Below, in pieces: positions 54,909 through 64,000 of a stretch of 64,000 bases of DNA. Under the pieces are notes generated by a model, which searched no databases, was not told the origin of the DNA, and saw only the letters and a program-made list of their open reading frames with translations. Source of the stretch: Arion vulgaris (Eukaryota > Mollusca > Gastropoda > Stylommatophora > Arionidae); contig CM036753.1 of assembly GCA_020796225.1 (NCBI GenBank), positions 2,170,001 to 2,234,000 of the forward strand, read 5' to 3'. The position numbers were made by a program, and so were the translations under genes. Every line of letters starts with the position of its first letter. Position 1 is the first letter of the stretch.

Positions 54909-56205
54909 TATCGCGTTCCAAGTCTAGCTTGTCAAAATGTGACCAGGCATGATGTAACCAGCCCCAACTCTTGTTGTAACAAAACCCAACCATAAATCTA
55001 CTCCTTCTTGGTCTTCTCCCCAGTATGTCCAAGCGATGGATTATTTTTTCGCAATATATTTTTTGCTAGAAAAAATGTCTCCGTTTTCTAAATGGACGTA
55101 GACATTAGTATTCGCATCCATCGTTCAAATCCGCCAGCGGGTGTAGTTTTGATGAAGCCAACTCTATTTCAGCCAGATTGTGGGCAATATTCCACTCCCA
55201 AATAAGCAGGGGTTTTTCAGGACGGCTTCGATCGAGGGTCATTATGCCCCCTTCCTCCCAACCCCAAGTAATATCGCTTCTCGGATAAGAAAGCAAGTAA
55301 ACGAGCCAACGGCAGCGGCTCGGAATAAATCATAGCAGTCTCCTACTCGTTCGGCCTCCGGTAATTAAGTAATTTGTATAATAGAGAAGAAAATTATAAA
55401 ATCAATAGGCTGAATTCACTGATATCCGACGGCATTAAAGCACTGCTGATCGCCTCAAAGAAATGAGCAGAGAATATCGGTCCGCGTCGTGTGAGATCTC
55501 TGCCACTCTTTTCACTGGCAACGTTTGAAAAATAGGAATGAACGAGTGACTCGCGTCAGGAAACGAAAGGTGCTTTTCATTAGGGGAAACCAAATTGCAG
55601 AATCCAATTTTGTGTCCGGCTTAATTTGACTTTTAAAGAGCATTCCCTGTTTCTCAATAGGGTATAATGGATTGCTCAAGACGAAAGGGGAAACAAACAT
55701 TTGAAGCTCATAAACTGGGCGTCATTATCCTTCTAACGATAATCCTGTTTATGGCAAATGGAAAAATCAAAGGATTGCGTGTCCTTTAACTGTGAGGAAA
55801 GTTTTTCCAACAGTTTCAGTTGGCGTGAAAACAAATGGCGACTTATTGAGAGTAATGGGATTCTTCTTGATGAACGATGTCAGGGAAACAAAGTCGTGCG
55901 CTAGTTACACTTGACTGGAGCCAAACACGATTATATTCCGATTGAGTATGGCAGGGAGAGTACATAGAAGAAAAGCAAGTCTCTCCACAACATTCAGTTC
56001 TGATTATAGAGTAATGTTTCACTGATGATGTCATCTGAGAGAAGGTTACACGAGAGCGATGTAACTGTTTGAAGTTTTCTTGTAGCAATAATTTCTCAGA
56101 TGTGATGACTTGCAATTTATTTTATTAAACAGCCACGTTCCGTAAGACGATGAGAGGTACGCGTTCACTAGAGCAACTCAATGTCGGATTTTTTCGGACA
56201 TTTTG
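54909..56205. other. Longest low-repeat stretch of the window
   Basis: About 1.3 kb with no tandem array and no recognisable mobile element. Frames 55105-55296, 55512-55700 and 55843-56115 (all minus) are short and unrecognised. If a host exon or regulatory element is present in the window, this is one of the few places with room for it, but I see no direct sign. Confidence 0.45.
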
Positions 56206-56209
56206 TAAT

Positions 56210-57672
56210 CTAATATATACACACATAGCACAGACACGCACATATGAAACCTCACACCACACTCACCACTGCACACATACATACATAGCACAGACACGCA
56301 CATATGAAACCTCACACACACACACACACTGCACACATACACACATAACACAGACACGCACATATGAAACCTCACACACACACCACCTGCACACATACAT
56401 ACATAGCACAGACACGCACATATGAAACCTCACACACACACTCACCTGCACACATACAACATAGCACAGACACGCACATATGAAACCTCACACACACACA
56501 CTCACACTGCACACATACATACATAGCACAGACACGCACATATGAAACCTCACACACACACTCACACTGCACACATACATAAATAGCACAGACACGCACA
56601 TATGAAACCTCACACACACACACACTCACACTGCACACATACACACATAGCACAGACACGCACATATGAAACTCACACACACACACACTCGCTGACACAT
56701 ACACATAGCACAGACACGCACATATGAAACCTCACACACACACACTCACGCTGCACACATACATACATAGCACAGACACGCACATATGAAACCTCACACA
56801 CACACACACACTGCACACATACATACATAGCACAGACACGCACATATGAAACCTCACACACACACACACTGCACACATACATACATAGCACAGACACCAC
56901 ATATGAAACCTCCACACACACACCTGCACACATACATACATAGCACAGACACGCACATATGAAACCTCACACACACACACGCTGCACACATACATACATA
57001 GCACAGACACGCACATATGAAACCTCACACACACACACGCTGCACACATACATACATAGCACAGACACGCACATATGAAACCTCACACACACACACTTAC
57101 ACTGCACACATACACACATAGCACAGAGACGCACATATGAAACCTCACACACACTCACGCTGCACACATACATACATAGCACAGACATGCACATAAGGAA
57201 CTCTCACACAGACACTCACACTGCACACATACACACATAGCACAGACACGCACATATGAAACCTCACACACACTCACACTGCACACATACACACATAGCA
57301 CAGACATGCACATAAGGAACTCTCACACAGACACTCACACTGCACACATACACACATAGCACAGACACGCACATATGAAACCTCACACACACACTTACAC
57401 TGCACACATACATACATAGTACACACACACATAGCACACACACACACACATAGCACACACACATAGCACACACACACATAGCACACTCACACTGCACACA
57501 TACACACATAGCACACACACACATAGCACACACACACATAGCACAGACACGCACATATGAAACCTCACACACACACACACACACACTGCACACACACACA
57601 CATAGCACAGACACGCACATATGAAACCTCACACACACACACTCACACTGCACACACACACACACACATATA
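56210..57672. repeat. CA-rich 57-bp array, about 25 copies
   Basis: Units carry CATAGCACAGACACGCACAT and ATGAAACCTCACACACACAC followed by a CA run of variable length and CTGCACACATACATA. 57415-57545 degenerates to CACACATAGCACA repeats. Two copies of ATGCACATAAGGAACTCTCA at 57186 and 57306 show a duplicated 120-bp block. Cys/Val-rich minus-strand frames are artefacts. Confidence 0.94.
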
Positions 57673-57673
57673 G

Positions 57674-57898
57674 ATGATCTATGTGGCGTAGAGGTTAGGT
57701 GATCGCCTTTCATTCAAAAGTACTGAGTTCTCTCCTCGCTAAGTCTCAGTTCTCTCCCTCAGCTCAGCTTCGAAGTCTCAGTTCTCTCCCTCGCTAAGCC
57801 ATCTGAATGTTTTTTCCAGAGACCTCTGATCTCATTGTAGGTGACATCGAGTTCCTAGTCATATCGGAGACTGACGATTAAGCGTAGGTCACGTGTTC
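57674..57898 (+). mobile_element. SINE family C, 5' part
   Basis: The head ATGTGGCGTAGAGGTTAGG has an A-box-like TGGCGTAGAGG. The body includes TTTTTCCAGAGACCTCTGAT, GTAGGTGACATCGAGTTCCT and TATCGGAGACTGACGATTAA, and the same order is at 61213-61460. A 30-bp TCTCAGTTCTCTCCCTC segment is repeated inside at 57730-57795. It is interrupted at GTCACGTGTTC by an antisense LINE and resumes at 58264. Confidence 0.82.
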
Positions 57899-58263
57899 TT
57901 CTTCTTCTTCCTCGAATCTTGTATGCCTCACAGCGTCAGATCAGGAAGAGATTTCTAAAACGGCCCTAGTATGCGCTTCGTAGATGATCTCTTTCGTCGC
58001 CTCTGTTATCTCTGAGGTCCATCTTTTGCGTGGCCGGCCTTTTGCTTTGTACCCATTGTATCGGAGCAGCATTGCTCTTTGGGGTGCACTGTCTGATTAT
58101 ATCTGCTTACGTGGCTGAACCATTTAATTTGTTGTTTCTGATGAAGTCTAGTACTGATGTTGTACCCACTTTTTCCTGATGTCTTCATTTCTCAACCGGT
58201 CTCTTCTTGTTACCCAGCATTCTGCGTAGACACTTCATCTCTGTTGTGACTAGTTTTCTTCTA
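57899..58263 (-). mobile_element. LINE RT tail inserted into SINE C
   Basis: Minus strand: TTEMKCLRRMLGNKKR (about 58245-58200), LRNEDIRKK, then IKWFSHVSRYNQTVHP (about 58135-58085) and GTKQKAGHAKDGP (about 58050-58010), ending in a purine tail GAAGAAGAAGAA (plus strand 57900-57911). Known LINE order: E-M-K-x-L-R-R-x-x-G, R-N-x-x-I-R, L-x-W-F-G-H-V-x-R. The flanks CGTGTTC (57891-57898) and CGTGTTC (58265-58271) form a short target duplication. Single copy, not amplified; it is the unamplified relative of the 51-bp array at 13775. Confidence 0.82.
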
Positions 58264-58330
58264 TCGTGTTCAAGATGAGCACGTAAAAGAACCTTTGCAA
58301 TTCAAAAATGGAGAAGAACAGAAGTTGATG
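58264..58330 (+). mobile_element. SINE family C, 3' part
   Basis: CGTGTTCAAGATGAGCACGT, AAAAGAACCTTTGCAATTCA and AAATGGAGAAGAACAG match 61388-61440 of the other copy. It completes the SINE interrupted at 57898. Confidence 0.8.
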
Positions 58331-58372
58331 GGAGAATAATAATATTAAGTAACGGTTTCCATCTATTCTGTG

Positions 58373-60197
58373 CAGTGTACAGCATTCTATAAAGTGTACA
58401 GCATTCTATAAAGTGTACAGCATTCTATAAAGTGTACAGCATTCTATAAAGTGTACAGCATTCTATAAAGTGTACAGCATTCTATAAAGTGTACAGCATC
58501 CTATAAAGTGTACAGCATCCTATAAAGTGTACAGCATCCTATAAAGTGTACAGCATCCTATAAAGTGTACAGCATTCTATAAAGTGTACAGCATTCTATA
58601 AAGTGTACAGCATTCTATAAAGTGTACAGCATTCTATAAAGTGTACATCATCCTATAAAGTGTACAGCATTCTATAAAGTGTACAGCATCCTATAAAGTG
58701 TACAGCATTCTATAAGGTGTACAGTCATGCTATAAAGTGTACAGCATTCTAATAAAGTGTACAGCACTGCATAAAGTGTACACCTTCTTAAAGTGTACAG
58801 CATCCTCATAAAGTGTACAAGCATCCTATAAAGTGTACTGCATCATATAAAGTGTACAGCATCCTCAAAAAACTACAGCACATCTCTCATAAATGTACAT
58901 GCTTCTATCAAAGTGTACAGCATCCTATAAAGTGTCAGCTATCATATAAAGTGTCAGTATTCTATAAAGTGTCACATCCTATAAAGTGTACAGCAATCCT
59001 ATAAAGTGTACATCATTCTATAAAGTGTACAGATTCTTAAAGTGTACAGCATTCTATAAAGTGTACAGCATTCTATAAAGTGTACACCATCCTATAAAGT
59101 GTACAGCATCCTATAAAGTGTACAGCATTCTATAAAGTGTACAGCATTCTATAAAGTGTACAGCATCCTATAAAGTGTACAGCATTCTATAAAGTGTACA
59201 GCATCCTATAAAGTGTACAGCATCCTATAAAGTGTACAGCATCCTATAAAGTGTACAGCATCCTATAAAGTGTACAGCATCCTATAAAGTGTACAGCATT
59301 CTATAAAGTGTACAGCATTCTATAAAGTGTACAGCATTCTATAAAGTGTACAGCATTCTATAAAGTGTACAGCCTTCTATAAAGTGTACAGCCTTCTATA
59401 AAGTGTACAGCATCCTATAAAGTGTACAGCATCCTATAAAGTGTACAGCATCATATAAAGTGTACAGCATCCTATAAAGTGTACAGCATTCTATAAAGTG
59501 TACAGCATTCTATAAAGTGTACAGCATCCTATAAAGTGTACAGCATCCTATAAAGTGTACAGCATTCTATAAAGTGTACAGCATCCTATAAAGTGTACAG
59601 CATCCTATAAAGTGTACATCATTCTATAAAGTGTACAGCATTCTATAAAGTGTACAGCATTCTATAAAGTGTACAGCATCCTATAAAGTGTACAGCATCC
59701 TATAAAGTGTACAGCATCCTATAAAGTGTACAGCATCCTATAAAGTGTACAGCATCCTATAAAGTGTACAGCATCCTATAAAGTGTACAGCATTCTATAA
59801 AGTGTACAGCATCCTATAAAGTGTACAGCATCCTATAAAGTGTACAGCATCCTATAAAGTGTACAGCATCCTATAAAGTGTACATCATTCTATAAAGTGT
59901 ACAGCATTCTATAAAGTGTACAGCATTCTATAAAGTGTACAGCATCCTATAAAGTGTACAGCATCCTATAAAGTGTACAGCATCCTATAAAGTGTACAGC
60001 ATCCTATAAAGTGTACAGCATCCTATAAAGTGTACAGCATCCTATAAAGTGTACAGCATCCTATAAAGTGTACAGCATCCTATAAAGTGTACAGCATCCT
60101 ATAAAGTGTACAGCATTCTATAAAGTGTACAGCATCCTATAAAGTGTACAGCATCCTATAAAGTGTACAGCATCCTATAAAGTGTACAGCATCCTAT
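58373..60197. repeat. 19-bp minisatellite, about 95 copies
   Basis: Units of TGTACAGCATCCTATAAAG or TGTACAGCATTCTATAAAG. Between 58720 and 59040 the units are full of single-base gains and losses, while both sides are nearly perfect. Confidence 0.96.
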
Positions 60198-60462
60198 ATA
60201 GTTCCGTTTTCATCAAGTACCATGACTGCTAGTGTTGGCGATTATGAACCTCCACAACTCTGTCCCCAACAACGGCAAACAGCTGAGCTACCGATGCTCT
60301 TCAATGATGTGTGCTCAGCAATGTCTCTATTATCCGTCATAACGCTTGGCACTAATGTTTCACATTGTTCTAACTGTCTGCCTTTCTCTGTTTTCTTACC
60401 AAACAGACAATGACTGCTGTCTTTCTATCTATGATTGTAAGATGTCTTTGTATTTGCCTTGA

Positions 60463-60523
<61 letters not shown>

Positions 60524-60530
60524 TCTCACT
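60198..60530. other. Spacer with CT/CA microsatellite
   Basis: (CT)n and (CA)n at 60465-60530. The plus-strand frame 60222-60413 is unrecognised; it could be antisense to more LINE sequence, but I could not show it. Confidence 0.5.
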
Positions 60531-60534
60531 CTCT

Positions 60535-60715
60535 GAACATTTACATTAGTCTTCTTATCAGTCAATGTGATTCTAAACATTCTTCTGTACAACCACCATC
60601 TTCATGGCTTCCATATGTTTTGTCTAATATATGTGTGTTTATTCTCCATTCTTCACATCCATACGACAGTATTGGATTTATATAACAACGGAAGAACAAG
60701 AACTGTTCTGGTCTG
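60535..60715 (-). mobile_element. LINE RT fragment, antisense
   Basis: Minus strand, in two frames: INPILSYGCEEWRINTHILD (about 60685-60625) and EAMKMV, then YRRMFRITLTDKKTNVNV (about 60610-60545). This is the RT stretch L-x-Y-G-x-E-x-W, then E-x-x-x-Y-R-R-M-L-R-I-x-W-T-D-K-x-T-N that precedes the tail motifs seen elsewhere in the window. Only about 55 codons remain, with a frameshift. Confidence 0.75.
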
Positions 60716-60780
60716 AAATATATGAACAGTTGTTTCATTGAATGACCTTTTCTGAAATGTTTAATTTTAGTTGACTTTAA

Positions 60781-61144
60781 CCACAGCCAACTCTAGATAA
60801 CGAGGCCAGACAACTGACGGGGAAACACCTGACTTAGATCAGAGCGGAGGGCTGGAATCTATATATGTTTGATAGAACACTGCACGCTTTTTTTGCAATT
60901 TTACTCAATTCTGTAAGTCTATAGTTATTTATTGGTGACAAATATTCATAATATTGATATTACTTATTGTTAAACTGAACTTGTTGCATAATATAACTTT
61001 GATTTAGCATTTTGTGTTGATTTTAAAATGAATTCGTTTATATAAAACACTACTGGAATGCGAGGTCACGTGGTGTAGTTGGGGTCTGATTTCCCATAAT
61101 TCTTACCTGAGTCAGAAGGCCCATTCATTTGTAGTTGGCTGTGG
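60781..61144. mobile_element. TTAA-flanked MITE (piggyBac-like)
   Basis: Perfect 12-bp terminal inverted repeats CCACAGCCAACT (60781-60792 and 61133-61144), each bordered by TTAA (60777-60780 and 61145-61148). A TTAA target duplication is the hallmark of piggyBac-type transposition. The 364-bp interior has no coding capacity and aligns over about 270 bp with 23190-23480. Confidence 0.8.
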
Positions 61145-61212
61145 TTTAACCCTTACAATTAAAATAAAAAAATGTGGCGAAGACCTTGCCATCGCTACAA
61201 CAACTTATCTCT

Positions 61213-61462
61213 CCGTATAACCAAGGTGGTATCTGTGACGTAGAAGTTAGAGGCTCGTCTCACGTGACAAAGGGTTCGCTCCCTCGGGAAGCTATCTGGA
61301 TATTTTCCAGATATCCCTGATCTCAGTGTAGGTGAGATCGAGTTTCTAGTCCTATCGGAGACGGACGATAAAATATATGTCCCATGTTCAAGATGAGTTC
61401 GCAAAAGAACCCTTGGAAGTTCAAAATTGAGAAGAGCAGGCTGGAAAGTCGCTGCCCAGGAC
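61213..61462 (+). mobile_element. SINE family C copy
   Basis: Head ATCTGTGACGTAGAAGTTAG, body ATATCCCTGATCTCAGTGTA, GGTGAGATCGAGTTTCTAGT, TATCGGAGACGGACGATAAA and GTTCAAGATGAGTTCGCAAA, 3' end GTTCAAAATTGAGAAGAGCA. This copy is uninterrupted. The minus-strand frame 61195-61464 is its shadow. Confidence 0.8.
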
Positions 61463-61544
61463 AAAATTCATTAGAAAATATTTAAAATAAACATTCCTAC
61501 AAATATATATTCACCATCTTCAAAAATTACATCGATTACCCTCG

Positions 61545-61755
61545 CCGATGCTACGGAGTTTGTGCACTGCAGTTGAGATCTTCCTGTGTAAGAAAGATAT
61601 TGGAGCACACATGGTTACTCTCTGAAGTGTAATGATGATGTTCCTATCTTCCTGTGTAAGAAAGATATTGGAGCACACATGGTTACTCACTGAATTGCAA
61701 TGATGATGGTCCTATCAATCAATTAATCAATCAATCAATCAATCAATCAATCTTC
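61545..61755 (+). mobile_element. SINE-like 3' end with (ATCA)n tail
   Basis: CGATGCTACGGAGTTTGTGC, GAGATCTTCCTGTGTAAGAA and GCACACATGGTTACTC, then TGATGATGTTCCTATC. A segment of about 70 bp (ATCTTCCTGTGTAAGAAAGA to GATGATGTTCCT) is present twice in tandem. It ends with CCTATCAATCAATTAATC and (AATC)n. Antisense relative at 43441-43595. Confidence 0.8.
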
Positions 61756-61902
61756 GTATAATCAGCAACAACACTGCCAAATCTGGAGAAAATGTCAGCT
61801 ACAATGATGCTCGCCCATCACGGGTGATGATGACCACACCAATGTTCATCCAAGGGAATGTAGTTGCATTATGTTTGTCTGTGTGTGAGATAATTACACA
61901 TC

Positions 61903-62168
61903 AATACAGATTTTACTGTGACTATAATTTCTCTTTGTTGTGACTATAAATTCTCTTTGTTGTGACTATAATTTCTCTTTGTGTTGTGACTATAAATTCT
62001 CTTTGTTGTGACTATAATTTCTCTTTGTTGTGACTATAATTTCTCTTTGTTGTGACTATAATTTCTCTTTTTGTTGTGACTATAAATTCTCTTTGTTGTG
62101 ACTATAATTTCTCTTTGTTGTGACTATAATTTCTCTTTGTGTTGTGACTATAAATTCTCTTTGTTGTC
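61903..62168. repeat. 22-bp array, twelve copies
   Basis: Units of TTGTGACTATAATTTCTCTT plus TG, with AAATTC variants and two-base insertions (TGTG, TTTG). Confidence 0.94.
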
Positions 62169-62380
62169 TTTTTATTTGGGAGAAATTGATTGAAAAATAT
62201 AAATAAATTGTATGTGGCGTGTGTGCGTATGCGCATGTCTGTGTGCGCGCATGTGGTGTGTGTGTGTGCGCGCGTGTCTGTATGCGCGCGAGTAGGTTAT
62301 CGTTCAGATGACAATGCAGAACTTTTAAAACAACACTTGAAATAATTCGATTTATAACAAATATTTGATCACCTGCGTGT
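62169..62380. other. Spacer with GTGTGCGCG tract
   Basis: 62205-62290 is a TG/CG-rich dinucleotide tract. No gene seen. Confidence 0.6.
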
Positions 62381-62382
62381 TG

Positions 62383-62621
62383 TCAGGACTCGCAAGGGGA
62401 GCAAAAAATAGTAACACTGGGACCTACAAGGCATGTCGTAAGAGGCGTCTGAGGTAGGAGCCTAGGAAGCTACCATAGTAAATAAAAAGCGTCACAGAAA
62501 TCGGCTGTGCTGGACTACTTGTAGGCACATAACTGGCACAGTGTACAATCGCTCTTAGGCTCAGATCACATACAAATTACAAAGCGTGGTTCACAAGTGG
62601 TGCGTTCGAAGAAGAAGAAGA
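62383..62621 (+). mobile_element. SINE family A, 5'-truncated copy
   Basis: GACTCGCAAGGGGAGCAAAA, ACCTACAAGGCATGTCGTAA, GTACAATCGCTCTTAGGCTC, and the 3' end GCGTTCGAAGAAGAAGAAGA. It lacks the tRNA-like head and joins directly to a second copy. Confidence 0.85.
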
Positions 62622-62760
62622 GGAAGTAAGAGGCAATTGAGGTAGGGGCGTAGGAAGCATACCTAGTAAGTAAAAGCGTAGCAGAAATCGAATGTTCTGG
62701 TCGTAGGAGCATAACTGTCACAACGTACAATCACTTTTAGGTTCATATCACATCAAACCA
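62622..62760 (+). mobile_element. SINE family A, second copy feeding an array
   Basis: GTAAGAGGCAATTGAGGTAG, GGAGCATAACTGTCACAACG and TACAATCACTTTTAGGTTCA align with the middle of family A. At the place where a normal copy has CAGATCACATACAAATCAC it turns into the 22-bp array. Confidence 0.82.
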
Positions 62761-63735
62761 CCAAACATATCACATCAAACCACCAAACATATCACATCAA
62801 ACCACCAAACATATCACATCAAACCACCAAACATATCACATCAAACCACCAAACATATCACATCAAACCACCAAACATATCACATCAAACCACCAAACAT
62901 ATCACATCAAACCACCAAACATATCACATCAAACCACCAAACATATCACATCAAACCACCAAACATATCACATCAAACCACCAAACATATCACATCAAAC
63001 CACCAAACATATCACATCAAACCACCAAACATATCACATCAAACCACCAAACATATAACATCAAACCACCAAACATATAACATCAAACCACAAAATATAT
63101 CTCATCAAACCACAAAATATATCACATCAAACCACCAAACATATCACATCAAACCACCAAACATATCACATCAAACCACCAAACATATCACATCAAACCA
63201 CCAAACATATCACATCAAACCACCAAACATATCACATCAAACCACCAAACATATCACATCAAACCACCAAACATATCACATCAAACCACCAAACATATCA
63301 CATCAAACCACCAAACATATCACATCAAACCACCAAACATATCACATCAAACCACCAAACATATAACATCAAACCACCAAACATATAACATCAAACCACA
63401 AAATATATCTCATCAAACCACAAAATATATCACATCAAACCACCAAACATATCACATCAAACCACCAAACATATCACATCAAACCACCAAACCTATCACA
63501 TCAAACCACAAAATATATCACATCAAACCACCAAACATATAACATCAAACCACAAAATATATCTCATCAAACACAAACATATCATCAAACCACCAAACAT
63601 ATCACATCAAACCACCAAACATATCACATCAAACCACCAAACATATCATCAAACCACCAAACATATAAATCAAACCACAAACATATCATCAAACCACCAA
63701 ACATATCACATCAAACCACCAAACATATATCAAAC
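62748..63735. repeat. 22-bp array seeded from SINE A
   Basis: About 44 copies of ATATCACATCAAACCACCAA plus AC. The seed resembles the SINE segment AGATCACATACAAATCACAA. A block containing ATATAACATC and CACAAAATATATCTCATC variants occurs at 63050-63125 and again at 63355-63430, showing duplication of a segment of about 306 bp. Units from 63500 on are increasingly eroded. Confidence 0.93.
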
Positions 63736-64000
63736 AACAAATATATTTCTAATAAGATTATATAATCCACAAAGACAAAAAATATATCAGACACATACAC
63801 ACACAATAATAACACCAAACAAAATGATACACATAACAAAATATATAATCTACCAAACAATATGACATCAACCACCAAAATGATACACCTCACACCACAT
63901 TTAACACAAATTCACACAAAACCAACAACACACAAATATATCTTAAAAAAGATAGAGCCAAAAAAATAGACCCTGCCCAAAAAAAAAAAAGAGAGACCCT
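63736..64000. other. A-rich degraded right end
   Basis: The array fades into A- and CA-rich sequence with a short poly-A at 63980-63991. No gene recognised. The window ends inside it. Confidence 0.5.

Overview
This window is repeat-dominated, AT-rich animal DNA. No intact protein-coding gene, rRNA, functional tRNA or CRISPR array could be supported. The mobile elements (several families of non-LTR retrotransposons, tRNA-headed SINEs, a DDE-type cut-and-paste transposon, hAT-like and TTAA-flanked MITEs) point to an invertebrate metazoan. A marine lophotrochozoan such as a mollusc is my best guess, but nothing here is diagnostic of species. More than half of the window is tandem repeat.

Layout. 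1-1460: a 28-bp minisatellite and a 40-bp triplet. 1461-3100: unique. 3101-8850: a 5.7-kb TTC/TAC polypyrimidine tract. 8850-12333: a LINE reverse transcriptase gene carrying three internal tandem arrays, followed by a 29-bp array to 13695. 13696-15800: antisense LINE tail with a 51-bp array. 16490-17870: LINE RNase H region, split by a 187-bp hAT-like MITE. 18080-19463: antisense LINE tail with 41- and 81-bp arrays. 19464-23890: arrays and SINEs. 23990-24562: LINE tail with 36/37-bp arrays. 24581-26056: a 25-bp array. 27228-29440: SINE-derived arrays and a LINE tail. 29545-31672: a decayed DDE transposon with 105-bp inverted repeats. 33254-38217: a 69-bp satellite with 11-unit higher-order structure. 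38-50 kb: many short arrays and LINE tails at 42.3, 44.4 and 49.7 kb. 50.6-52.0 kb: a GC-richer block between direct repeats. 52.4-54.07 kb: antisense LINE tail carrying three arrays. 54.7-64.0 kb: LINE and SINE fragments, a CA-rich array, a 19-bp array, a TTAA-flanked MITE and a SINE-derived 22-bp array.

The main observation is that many of the minisatellites are not independent satellites. At about ten loci the array unit encodes, in the right strand and place, the stretch of reverse transcriptase or RNase H that should lie there, and the coding sequence resumes beyond the array. At three more loci the unit is a piece of a SINE. Transposon copies here appear to have been inflated from within by local tandem amplification. 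The long open frames across these arrays (for example 1,637 codons in the 69-bp satellite) are by-products of repeat structure, not genes.
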